Shown here: one piece after another, positions 1 through 13,500 of the stretch
How positions within the stretch are numbered: the stretch's first letter is position 1
Layout of the letters: every line of letters starts with the position of its first letter
Assembly: GCF_964204645.1 (NCBI RefSeq)
Contig: NC_134030.1
Coordinates: 21,767,210 to 21,831,209, forward strand
DNA from: Tubulanus polymorphus
Lineage: Eukaryota; Nemertea; Palaeonemertea; Tubulaniformes; Tubulanidae
Length of the DNA stretch: 64,000 nt
Reading direction: 5' to 3'
Translations under genes and position numbers: made by a program
Notes under the pieces: model-generated
What the model was told of the DNA's origin: nothing
Database searches by the model: none
What the model saw: only the letters and a program-made list of their open reading frames with translations

Positions 1-41
1 ACCTATAGTTTGTTTTAAGTTTATGTACGCATGGGATGTAT

Positions 42-170
42 GTAAACATGCGCATGTGAGTTATGTGAACATGCACATGTGAGTAATGTGTACATGTACA
101 TTTGATTGATACATAGTAAGTTGTGAGTTGGGTAAACATGTTCATGTAAGTTAACATGCACATGTGATTA
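42..170. repeat. ACATG/CATGT-rich low-complexity intron tract
   Basis: Irregular repetition of acatgt, gcatgtga and tgtaaacatg words between the window start and exon A1. The same tract lies at 33483-33611 before the matching exon of gene C, so it predates the duplication. No coding sense. Confidence 0.7.
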
Positions 171-220
171 GTTTACGTGTTTTAAGTTAACACAAGTTTG
201 ATCAATGTTTATATTTTCAG

Positions 221-3200
221 GTATGTTAGATTTGGTGAAAGAAATTCTAAGTAAGTTCACGAAATGACTTAATATTTCCTCTTCAACTCGAATCGTGGAT
301 TCAAATGTGTTTATAATTATCTGTTGACAGGAAAATACGTGAGAATAAACGATTTAAAAACGAAACTATCAAATGAGATCGGTAAGAGTTGATTGAATTC
401 AGTTATTGATTTATGAGTTTATTGATTATTATTCTACTGTCAACTCATTTTGTAAATGTATTACAGATACATTACTGAACAAGAAGAGGTCAATAGATGG
501 CGCTGATGCAGTTTATAATAGAGATGAAGGTACATGATTATTTACTGTTCAAATAAAATATTCAGCTTTGCTGATAGAAATGTAGTGAATTCTATTCAAC
601 ATGGCCGCATGGCAGCCTTTTGGCAATAATCTATAAACCTGATAGAAGCGACCAATTGGGAATTTGTAATAATTCAGTGTGTTAATTTCGTAAATGGAAT
701 GTTACTCTAATGTCATTTTTTTGCCTAAATTCGTACCGTTTTGGCCAAATTGGATGCATCAAAATTAGTGATGGAAATTTCATCTTAAACATATCAGACT
801 AGGAGCTTCAGAAATACTCAAGTTACAACAAAATAATCAGATTTACACAATCCAGAACAAAAAAACTAATTGAGAAATAAGATGTGATATAAATCAGGGG
901 TAATGATACAGCATGAAACAAAATTTCAAATGAACCAATTTCAAATCTATTTTTTCCGTGTTTCAGATGAAATTCATGTTAGTTTTATGACGCAATCTAA
1001 TGAAGAGAAAAGACCCCTGACAGACAAAGAGAAACAGTTCATCAGAGATGGTCAGTAAAACTATGAATTCTAACTCTGAGTTCCAGTTTGATGTCGGGTT
1101 CACCACACAGATTTACTGAGAGTCTAAAAAAGTGTTTAAAGAAAGCTGTTTACAGGACTTACTAACGACAATTGCTAACTTTTTGGAAAAAGGTCTTCCG
1201 CATTTTTCAAGTTTTATACAGATGTCTGTTAGTAATGATTATTCTTTTAGTGACCAGGGTTCAGTGATTCACCGTGTCACCAATGTTATAGATATTTATA
1301 GATTTGTAAAATGAAGCAAGCGCCAATAGAGGAACTGCTCTGTGTGAATCACATTGAGCTTTTTTTGTGAAGTTTCAAATCCCCAGTAAACGGTTGTAAT
1401 GAATTTCTATATTTTCAGTTGATTTAGCAGTTGTATCTATTGTTGATTTTTTTGCTATAATTTCCGGTAGGTTCCATAAATCATTTCAGTAAAAATACTG
1501 TGGAGTTTGTTGTGGAATCATTGAATAATTGATTGTGTTTATTTTTACTGTAGATGCTGAATTATGTGAACGAGGGATATTGGACATTAAACGTAGGTTT
1601 TAATTCTCATTTTATCCTCAACTGAGTTTATAAATACATGTGCTCTATAATCTACTGTACATGTTCTCTGTACATGTACATGTGAGTTTTCTGTACATGT
1701 ACCTGTGAGTTCTCTGTATTTAAAAGTATCGTAACTTGAAAGTTCTGTGGTAAATACTTTTTCGTTATATTTCAGCTACTGTTGAAATTGCTGGTAAGTT
1801 ATAATATTCACTACGATGTTTAAACTGGTGCTAAGTCTGTTAATTGAAATATCGCTGTATCTATTTATAGAAATGTTTGTGAAAGAAACACTTCAAACAG
1901 AAGTTAAACAACAGAATGGTGAGTGTTCGGTTAATCTAGGAATCTATCAAGGGAGGAGGGCTTACAACTATAAACTGATTAGAAATTAAACATATTTTGT
2001 TTAATTACAGAAAATCTCGTCACACAAATAGAAAACCAGAAAATACACGATGAAACAAAGACAGGTTTGTTATCGAATAATCTAATTATCGTAATATTTA
2101 TGCGTTAATCAAGATATTGTCAATGAATCTTTTAAATACAATTTAACCTCACAATAGTAAATAATTGAAGCCCTGTCAGTTATTCTGATTGATCAAAGGA
2201 TATTTTGATGGAAACTGTTCATAATGGTTGGTATTACAGAAATGGACGTCGCCGACCGGGACCGTTTTGTAAAAAAAGATATTTGTGGTAAGAACGAAAA
2301 TATGATCATTTGAATATCCATTTCTTATTTTTTAGAAAAAATTGTTTTGGATTTCTGAGGTACAAATAAAATTTACTTAATCCGGAACGAACAATTGGCA
2401 CCGATCAAATTCATCCTCTTTATGAAACCCAGATGTATATGGATGAAATTCTAGTTTGAACTGATCTGGTCAATATTTATGTTATTCTATTCATGTGTTC
2501 ATTTGTAGAATCAGTTTTATTGGCGTCAAGTTTGCAGAAATTAGAAGAGAACAAACATTCGACTGAACTATATGATAAAAGTAAGTGTAAACTTTCTTTG
2601 TCCCTAGAACTAAATTTACAGAGTATTTGATGACCATGAATTGAAGATGAAATTTATTGATGTCATCAGATCGTCATAGGCATCTGTTTTGATTCAGAGC
2701 CAAGTTTTAAGTGGTGTTAAACTAAGAATGTATCTAAGAGACAGTTTGTATCGATATGAATACTCTTCAGACCAAGTTTTTCATCAGTTGTTAGAAAGTA
2801 ACGCAGTGTAATTGTTTCAATTGTCTGCTTAAAATCAATCATAGCTTGAACAAACCAGGTTTCGACTGTCATGCATATTAGATTCCAATGGGTTGGCTCC
2901 GAGAAAATCCGAATTACATCATCATTAGAGGATGGCCCCGCGTGGACGTGGCATCGATATGTTCAATTACTGGGAAATGAGTTTCTGTTTTGTTAATTCA
3001 GTTGTTCATCTGTTTTCAGATATTTATGAAATAAGCCGAGATGTTTTAGGTAAGAACTAAATATAGCGATATACCAAGCAATAAATCGAGAAATAATATC
3101 GAGGTCTAGGGTCGAAAGCTACGGAAACGGGGACATAATTAATTTTTTCATTTTTTTCTGATTGACAAATCATAAAATTAAGTAGAAATTCGATTCTTTA

Positions 3201-4541
3201 TTAAATGTTATATTTTTTCGATCGGTCAAAAAGGAAAAAATAAATATTCCGTGAAAAAATGTCGGAATTAAATCAACGCTGGTCGAAATAACATTTAATA
3301 AAAAATCGATTTTTTATTTAATTTTATAATTTTTCAATCAGCAAAAAAATAGGAAAATTTATTATGTCCCCAGGACGTTTCTGTAGAAAGCAGACGCTCT
3401 AAAAGAAATTACCAGTTGACAAATTGTAAATGATATTTTCTAGTTGTTTTTCGTGATTTTCTGTTTGAACAAAAACTTGTTGCATTGAATTTATTTTAAA
3501 TGTTTGAATAGATGAAAAAGGAAGCCTCGATGTTGCCGGATGGTGTGTTGTAATCGTGAATAAATTTCTTTTTTTCAGAAATTAAATTGAAAATCGCAGT
3601 TTTTAAATCTATCAAAGGTAAGAGATCTATGTAAGGATTGCATCAGAATCAGCAGGGTTTATTCCATCATTTTCATCAAAGCTCAATTTTTTCCAAGAAC
3701 TCAATTTCTCAATGTTTTCACGGTGAATCACTTGTAGAATTGTATGCTGGACGAGCTGAGAGATTTCTGAAAGAACTCGAAGAGAAACTGAAACAAGTGG
3801 AAAATGAAGAGAGTAAAAATGAGGAGGAATTGAACAGAATAATTCACAGTTCAGTTTGTCAGGCGTTTAAATATATCACTGATATGAATGAAAGTAAATA
3901 TCGATTTTGTATCTCAAATTATACACACATGTGGCAAAGTACATACACATAAAATGATTATGTTTACACATGTTACATGCACATGTGCACAAACACGTAA
4001 CATGTACATGTGTATTATACTCGAAATGTTCTACGCACAATGTATTGTTACATATTTCATTTAGAGTTAGATTATAAAACATGTTTATTGATGTAACAGT
4101 GATTTTCATCGCGATTCGTGTGAGAAGGTCTGAAGTAATGGCGGATGGGATATATCACTCACTGGTTTTCCCGAGCCTTAGAGTTCACTGGTACCAGAAT
4201 TCAGCCGTTCCAAAGAACTCTAAAAGACACTGGGGAAGAATTTATCAGAACTTTAAACTGATAGTAAAAGAGTTTATTTTACGAACGTCGTCTTCTCTAT
4301 AAGAGCATGCATGCATAGGACATTTTACAGAATGGCGCCCGAAACCGACATAAACCCACTCAGCCCCTCCTCACATTTCATGTGAATGTACGTACATGTT
4401 ACATGTGAACATGTTACATGTGAACACGTAATGAATTAATGTACTTGTAACATGCTCATGTAAATTAATGCACATGTAACATGTTGGTTCTCTGATAAAT
4501 TTCAGGAAATCTTATGGATAATAAAGTTGTAGGATATGGAG
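221..4541 (+). CDS. Gene A exons A1-A15
   Basis: Exons: 221-250, 331-381, 467-529, 967-1050, 1419-1466, 1554-1592, 1776-1793, 1871-1918, 2011-2064, 2240-2287, 2509-2580, 3020-3049, 3579-3617, 3738-3893, 4506-4541. All are phase 1 to phase 1. A7 (1776-1793) is only 18 nt. A14 (3738-3893, 156 nt) is the longest internal exon and encodes a charged, heptad-like helix (RFLKELEEKLKQ followed by a Glu/Asn-rich run), a plausible coiled coil. A1 and A2 are identical to their gene C partners; A4 and A10 carry several replacement changes. The introns over 300 bp here (531-966, 1051-1418, 2581-3019, 3050-3578) show no gene and no clear repeat; 3894-4505 holds ACATGT-rich DNA. Confidence 0.8.
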
Positions 4542-7500
4542 GTTTGTATATAATTCACATGTTTCAATCACAAACCAGTTTTTATCATAAATAATCTGTT
4601 TGATTTTCTCTATTTATATTTCAGTGAGTCCAGAAGAGATAAGTGAGTTCTGATTGATATTTATAAATGTTATCAGTACAGTAGACTGCGCGCTTGCCTC
4701 TGATTTCATGTTGTAATTTGTCATATTTACCTGTTTATAAGTTGTTTGTGATGTTAGTGATTTTCTATATTGATAGATTCTAAACTACATGAATTAGCCG
4801 ATAAAGAGTTTGAAGATAGGAAATTAGGTACTGTACACATTACAAAGTGTAAAATTCACATTTTTAGCCAACTTGGGACTTAAGTCCCAGTGGGCTATTG
4901 CGTTCACTCTTCGTCCGTCGTCCGTCCGTAGACGGAATCCAGTTATTTTGGGAAGTTTTGAAGACGCTTCTTTGCATTGTTTTGATATTGGATTTATACA
5001 TGTATCTACCCTTGACACATCTTCTGCTCATAAACTGGCCCAGTTAGTCAAGATGGTCGAATGGCGACCATCTCTGCATTTCTCGCCGTTTTGAAGTTCT
5101 AAAGGCAAATTTAGGTTCTATCTCAACTATTTATAATCTGTTTGTAAATGGCCATAAAGGCTTCGTGTTTCGTCTGCAATTCACTGCAAATAGTTATATT
5201 TTACTACGTATGCCAATCTATATGTTTTAGACTGCTGTACACTCGTTTGATCCACTCAATCGTAACAGTTCCTATCTAGCTTCACTGCGTCATTATCATT
5301 TATTAACTTCGCCATATCACATCATATACTTACATTGTGCCTTAAAACACTAAGAACTGAAATAATGGAAATTTATGCACAGCCAAAATACTGAAGTGCG
5401 GCCATTTTTGCTTTCTGCTGCTTTGCGTAAAACCCGCGCGGTGGCGAATCCGCGCGCGTGGAGTGGGGCCAAAACTTCCAGAGACCAATAGAACTAGTCC
5501 ACTGGACCAGTATCAATACAGCTTCTCCTAAATGCGTAACACTGTGATCTTTTTGTGCCCAACAAATTAACTTTGCCCTGAATTCCGAAACTGTAGCTTC
5601 CGATTGGTTGCCATATATCACTGATATTCGTGTTGGGTACTATGTGATGTGTTTACTTTGAAAAGTGATCTTAAACATATCAGACCGGGTTTTCCGATAA
5701 GTTGACGTTGAATCGAATAATGAAATTTTCTGATTGTTGAGCATTTCAAATCACTTCCCAACCGGGTGTGGTGTCCCTGGAACCCTAGTTTTATGTTTTA
5801 AATCTTATTGATGTTTATTATCAATGTTTATTACAGTCGGTTACTTCAATACTTTAAAGACACCTGAAGAAATATTGCCTCTAACACTGAATATACCGGC
5901 ACAACTCCGCACCGGTAAGTGACTACCCTGAAACTGTATGTTTGTTATTCAGATTGTAATAATTGTAATAAATTGTGATAATTTTGTTTGGAATTCAACA
6001 CTAGACTATGCCTTAAATGAGTTGAGAATCAGGCAAATCCGTTTATCATTATTTCCAAAACTTTTATTCTCTTCGAATTTCATTTAATTTTTGTAGAGTT
6101 GGATTCAGCTGAACGAGATCCAGTTATTCTGTGGTATCGAGCAGGTATTGTATAAGTCTGTTATAAATCTAACCTGTTTAATGCCACTGATCTCTTATAA
6201 CGCCTACTTTTTTCCCAGTGAACAAATCCCGTAAATCTGACTTAAATTCAAAGGAAATACCATTCTTCATAACGCCATTTCATCAGTGGCATAAGGAAGG
6301 ACTTTTACTGTGAAAACTAAATTTTCAGCTTCCTATGAGCACCAGCCTGAAATATTCTGCAACTGATTTTTGTCCCCGTTTAGATGATTAACTCTTCTAA
6401 GTTCTTGTTAAAAATCCTTAAACTGCGGTATTCGTTAGGAATACCAGAAAATGCTCTTCTATCATATGCCGGATGTTTAGGAACAGACCTTGAACACGAT
6501 GTTCTAATCCCCTGCTTTACTGGTCTTTTAAATGTCCAGCGGAACTGAATGTCTTTAAGCAACAAAAGTTTAGAATTGAAACCGCACTCAATGAATGTAG
6601 TGTCTATATTTTTTTGTTTTATATGAATTTCAGTGGAATATTTCAAGGATGAATTCATTAGCGCAATACAATCTGATGAATCATTGAAAACTGCTACTCA
6701 AACTGCTTTAGATAACAGTAAGTTACGTCTACAGTAAACTACATTTACATCTACAGTAAACTACATTTTCATCTACAGTAAACTACATTTTCATCTACAG
6801 TAAACTACATTTACATCTACAGTAAACTACATTTACATCTACAGTAAACTACATATAATACATCTATACATCAACAATTATATATTTATTCACTAAAATT
6901 GTCGATTCTTGAAATGTTTTTCCTTTTTTTAGACTCAAGCAGAACCATTTATTTGCTGAAGAGAGAAAACTGGAAAGGTAAATTGTTTGATGAAATGTGT
7001 GTACAATGTATATTTTCTAAAATCAAAAAATAAATATTTTAAGAACCGTAAATGACTTGTTTATTTCAATCACTTCTATGAATTCATATAAACTGCTGAT
7101 TTTACTGTGTAAAATAATAATTCAACGATTTTCTTCTATTTTCAGTTGTTGATAGAATTTATAATGATGTGAAATCCAGAATACAATCAATTTCTACAGG
7201 TTTGTATTTCAAACGATACGCTATCAATCCTTGTATTAAAATGTAACCGTATTCTCCCCCGGGCAAGCGCCCTTTTTGTGACCCATATCATATCATGTCA
7301 ATGTATCATATATCATGTATCATATATCAGCCGGTATATACACTTGTATAACGGTTTATTCCCATTTCGCCGCTTATTTATTCCGATTTGGCCTTTTTCC
7401 CAATCCACCCCTTTCCTATTTCGTCCCTTTGTTCACATTTTCGCCTCTTTTTGTACATTTTCGAAGAAGTTTAGTTTAATTTTCGGAGGGGCTGAAAAAA

Positions 7501-10500
7501 ATGGTAAGGGTGAAATTTGAAAGGAGCGAGATGGAAAGGGGCTAAATGGGAAAGGGGTCTACTAGGAAGGGCAGACATCTTGTATATCAACACGCACGTC
7601 GCATGCACGCACGTCGCACGCACGCACGCAAACGTCCTTAATCATATCACGTTTATGTCATTTATGCTTGTAAAATGTAATTTCGAAGTTGATTAACTTC
7701 ATTTTATTTTTCATCACGGATTGATTCGTTGCTGAATTTACGTTCTATTTCTATTTGTGATTTCAGAGGAATTAAATGAACGAGGAATCGTAGTTTATAT
7801 AAGTGAGTAGAATGCGTGTTTGAATTATTCGTCAATTCCACAGTGTTGAGTTACCCTAAACTCCTTAAACATCAGCAGAAATGAATACTCGTGTAAAAAA
7901 TAAATCTATAAAAGTAATTTTTGAAAGATGATAAAAGCGTTTAGTCGCAATGATATTCTACAAATGAATAAGATTTAAAGAAATTCAGATTTAAATGAAA
8001 AGACAATAGTTATATAGATAAAGTAAACTGTATTAATTAACCTGTTTATATATATATGTTTTCTGTTTTTCAGTAAAAGATGAAACAGCGAGTAAGTACT
8101 GATATCAACTTACACATTAGAGTGAATGATAGCGATTCTCATATAGCTCCTAACTCCAGTAAACAGTTCAGGGTAACTTGAAATGCTGCTCGAAATGCTG
8201 TCTTAAAAAGGAAACATTTCAGAGGCTTCCCAAATTCATCAATGGATAAAATTGCCCGTGGAGGCTTCAGGGGCGGATCTATCCTAGGTTTCTGTGAGTA
8301 CCGCTGAACTGTGGAAGGGTCAGCCTACCTTTATCATAACCCAATACGGTACTCCCTCAGAAAATCGTGAAGTTTTGTAGGAAATATTCATAAAAGAAAT
8401 AAGAAGTTTACCATTTTCGATTATTCGAATTAACCATTTCTATTACTACTACCAGAATATCAGCCGGAAATATAACATACATGTCTGTACAAGTCAATCC
8501 CTGATCAAATTCAAATCAACTCATCGATAATAACTCGCTTGCCAGGAGTAATTTCTTCCTGTTAAAACGAGATTTTCACGAGGAACGTGAAAAATAGAAG
8601 GGTTTTTCTACAAACTGAGTACCGCTCAAAGCGGTAGTAACGGTAGGCTGGATCCACCCCTGTGCGGCTTGTTCCACAAATTTGGGGTACTACATGTACT
8701 ATTACTTCTTCATGGCTCGTAGTATTTGACTCGCAGTGGCTTTCGACTTAAGTGAATAAATCTTTGAAGATGGAAAAACTTTCTTCATTGATCTTCGATA
8801 TCCCGGTTTATTTATAAATCAGTACAATCAATATTCAATCTCTTGTTTATTGACTTGATTTGTAGATGTGAAAGAAGAGCATGTTTCCCTCTCCCTGCAG
8901 TAATCTATTGTGTTTATTCTGTTACAGTGAGTCACATCAAACCAATTATTGCAGACAGAATCCCGGAATTTAAAGGTGAATACATTGTGTAGACTGTTAA
9001 GTTATACTAGCAAAGAACCGGCCGTCCTGAACGGGTTTTATCGTGATTGAGTTTGAGTTGATTATTTTGCTTCTTGTGTGGAAACCACAGTTATTTCGCG
9101 TAAGGTCGACTGTATTTTGTAGGAGGATATTGTGACGCGATAGCAACATAAATAGTTTATATCAGTAATTGTTGACATCATCATAGTTTTCTAAATATGT
9201 CTCTGCTTCTTGCTACGTGCATTGTTACATGTATAATTACAGGCTCACTAGTGACTGTTTTAGAAGAGAAATGTAAAAATTCTTCCAATTGGCTGACCTT
9301 GGTTTATGATATATCTACCACATGGGTTTATGATATATCACTCGTGTGTAAGTTCACAGTGAAATCAGTTTGTGATTTATAATAGAATTCTATTGTATAA
9401 AAACTTGTCTATTGTTTATTTCGTATAGTGTCTGTACTCAGTGAATTAACCAGTAAAACTATAAAGACAAACACAGGTTATTGGAAACAAGTCAAAGAAT
9501 GTTTCGGTAAATTATAAATTCTCGTTTCACTGAATATTAAGCTTTTTATTAAATAATTCAATCTAAATTTTGAATAATAATTGTTTGTTCTGTTTGAATA
9601 GGAGATGAAATTGACAGTGAAACAAATACAACTGAACTGACAGAAATAGGTGAATATAAAAAAGATTCAGATAAACAAAATCATTGAGTTCATTGAAGAT
9701 GAAATTAATCAGATCTCCAGAGGCATCAGTTTTGATTCAGAGTAATGTAAAATAAAAGTGTTTGAAAGACGTCGTCACTGTTTGATTGTTCACAGATTGT
9801 ATCTATGTGAAAATTTAATTTGTTTATAGTTACTGAGTGTTTGGGTGAATGCACTAAAACAATGCGTGATAAATGGAGTTCTGGTGAGTACCCCTCATCA
9901 GTACTTCTCGTGAGTACATCTCATGAGTACCAATTATGAGTACCCCTCATCAGTACTTCTGACTACCATATTCAAATAACTACCTGGCATCTTGGGTACG
10001 TCAAGTACAGGACTCAAATACAAATCGGAAATTGAGTACCCGCGAGTAACATATAGAAACCCGAAGTTTAGTGAGTTTAGTTATCTAACACTGATTAACA
10101 GTCCGGTACCTGAATAAAGACGTTTCCAGTTTCAAGGCGCCAGTGAGTTTCTAGTGAAATGGCGGTGCGCAGTGGGAGGCCCCTTTTTCGCGTAATCTCG
10201 AACTCAAGCGGTTACAAATTAGTCGTCAGGAAAGATATTCAAAGAATCTTAATGCAGGCCCAAACTGCAAATAACCCTCTTTAACCTCTGTGAAAATTGG
10301 AAATATAGCTTTAAGAGATACTTAGACATTTCAAAATTAATAAATATCGCGATTTCTTTTACGCACGGTTAAGATATGCGGTCCTTGGTTCAACATTGTC
10401 ACTGTTCTCAATGTTTGCGTTCAAAACATCCAAAAATCATGTATAAATGCTGTATAACTTAAGTTCATCGAGCAAGGGACTGCAGAACTATATGATATTC

Positions 10501-13500
10501 AATCTAAAGTTATGTTTGAAAAATGAGCGCAAATTATCGCAACAATGGGGACCTCGAGGGACCGCCACAAAATGACGCCTAGAAACTGGAAACCCTTTAT
10601 TATGACATTTAAATGATGCAATTCATTGATCAAGTTAAACTAGCAGTAAACTGGACCAGTCTGAATGACTAGTTTTCTTTAAGCTTTTATTTCATGTTTT
10701 AGTATTTTTAGACGATTTCAAGACCAACAAGATGATTGTAGATTCAGGTAAATATGGAAATTCATTCACAGGTAACAGATAAGACTCAATCTTGAATTGA
10801 AATAAACTGGTCCCTAAATCTTCAAACTGTTTAATAAAGTTTTCTAATTTAAATATCCATCTTTGAAATAAATATATAGCGAGTTTAGCCCGCCGCACAC
10901 GGCAAAACATTTGTTTCGCCGAAACAGAAAACACGTTTTTGAAAAACGTTTTTTGCTCGAGAAAAACGTTTTTCAGTTCGGCGTTTTGTGTTTTGCCTCC
11001 CCCGCACACGGCTCAACAAAAAAAAATCGAAAACGTTTTTTCAAGAGGAAAAAACATTTTTTTGGTGCCGTGTGCGTTGGGCTTTATTATTCAACTTAAA
11101 ATCTGTCTCTTGCACGTGCAAGTCACGGAGTAAACGTTTTAATTTCTTAGAGAATGTCATAGAGTTAACCATTAATTGTTGTTTCCAAATACAAATGTTT
11201 ACGACAAACCGCAGTCTTTAAAAATCTTAGTAAATAACAGCCAGGGGCTCTTAAACCTATCCTTAACATACAGGTTGAAAGATATTTTATAGAGAATGTT
11301 GCATTAAGTTTAGTTTGTTTGCACGAAATCATTTTAACCCAAAAATTAATGATTCTACGCTTTACAATTGTAGGAAAAATGCCAGGGGTATAAAAGTACA
11401 ATAGTAAATACAAGTAAAAGCTAGGAGTAATATACGACATCAAATCAGCCACGTTTTAGGAAATTTAAAGAGGGGGAACTTAGGGTACTAAAATACAACC
11501 AAATACAATAATTAGTTGGAAATAGAAAGAGATCATTGATAAAATGACTGATAATTAACGCATTCAACTTGAATCTATGTAAATAACTGAATTTTTTCCT
11601 ACGATGGTATTTTTCCTACTACACAATAAGTGGCATTTTTACCGGTGGCATTTTTCCTATGTCGCAAAAGTTTTAAAAGTTTCTAAATGTGTCTAAATTC
11701 GGAATGGTTTCGAGAAGTTCAGTAAGAAGGGTGCAATCAAAGAGAAAATGTAATTCATCCCCAGAAACATTGCAAATTGGGCACATTCTTTCATTTCTAG
11801 GGAGATGGAGATGTGAAGTTGTCCCGGGAAAAAATGTATCCAGAAAAATTATGTCCCAGGGAATAAGCGCCCTCGAAAAAAAATGTCCCTTTTCTAAGAA
11901 AGGAAAAAATGTCCCAGTCTATCATTTCAAATTTGGTAATTAAGAAAAATTTTATATAAAAAACATGAGAGTTCAAACTTGTTAATTATGTAAATTGCAC
12001 ACTAAACATCAAAAGAAAGAATTCATAAGTGATCATACGATCTATCAAATTTTAGTATCAGTTCGTTTTGCTTATTGAGAATTGTTGTCAACTCAGTAAG
12101 GAATCAAAACGATTATATCACTCTGGGTAATCCTAATAATCAAAATGTATGATTAGTGAATATCTCAGTGTATCAGCAAATGACCTGATTTCACTTAAAT
12201 TCATATTCGTAGAATTCGATAGATGATTCCATTAAGCTTAGATTGTTTGCCAGATAAAGTTTTACACCTAAAATCAATCATTCAACGCTTTACCTCAATG
12301 AACAAAGGATAACGCGCCCTAACTCTGCTAACACCGGTAAATACTTCGTCACTATCATTAGAATTTTGCAAAAATACATATTTTCTAATGAGTCCAAATT
12401 TTCATATCCGCATACCTCGCAACCATACATGGCAACAGGGGCAGCGCACATATCAAATAATTTAAACATTACGTAGATTGGAAGTTTCAGGCGCCTGCCC
12501 TTTTGAATAATCGAAAACATAGCTCTCATAGCTTTATCGTAAAGATATTTTCTTGCTTTTGCAAAACTTCCGTTCCAGTTAAATTTAACTCAGAGATACA
12601 CATTATCTTCAACTTCAATCTCCAATTCCCGATTACCGAACATAAATTTCTGAATTTGCTTAATTCTGGTTTTACTTCGCACAAAGACTAATATTTTCGT
12701 TTTATTGACGTTTATCCCGAGTTCAGATTTGCTATAAACGATTAAGTTGGGTTGCCACGGTCATTAAAAAAGTCCTAAATATCATTCAAAAATAAAAAAA
12801 AAAGGAATAGGCCACAGGTTTTCTTGTCCTTCTGTCTTGTCTATAATAATTTACGCATATGTCACTAATTTGCAATTTTTCCTTCAGCCCAGTACTGCCC
12901 CCTGGTGACTGTATGAGATGTAACTATTCTGTTATTTGTATTATAGAAGAGATTGTGAATGAGGTCAAACACGAATATTTTCAAACTGCCGAATTTAAAA
13001 GTAAGTTTCCAATAAAATCACAACCTGTTTTAACAACCAGAACTCAAATATTAATATCTGTATGTATTGTATTATTATTTATAGAATCAGTTGTGACTGC
13101 AGTGAATGAAGCTATCGATAATTCAGGTATTTATTGAATATCCTTCAAAAGTTTGAATTCTGTGATTGAATTGAGTTCAGTTTGGCTGAAGGCGCTTTCT
13201 TTAAATGTATAAACTTATATCTTACAGAAAAATCACAAACCGGCAAAACACCAAACTATGAAGCTGCAGGTTTGTAAAACTCTAATTTCTGTAAATGAAT
13301 TTGACCTGATGTGGTTGCTGCCCTGGACCGAATTTCATAGATTGGGGGGGGGGGGGCAAAATATTCCCCTGGACCCAGTTTTATAGACTGGTATTATCTT
13401 TAACACGGGAGTTAACTTAATTGAAAATGAATCAAGTTAGCCCCCCGGGTTAAAGTTAATACCAGTCTATAAAACCGACCCCTTGGCCCTGGAAACTTTT

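Noticed and set aside
3638-3952. 104-codon ORF as a separate gene
   Set aside because: It is exon A14 extended into both flanking introns; the gene C partner shows the splice borders.
10692-11221. Cluster of overlapping ORFs on both strands rich in Phe and Lys
   Set aside because: They arise from a foldback element with aaaacgtttttt repeats and from the A30 intron.
12290-12529. Active reverse transcriptase gene
   Set aside because: The frame is truncated, with stops and frameshifts, and lies inside an intron in both copies; only a remnant.
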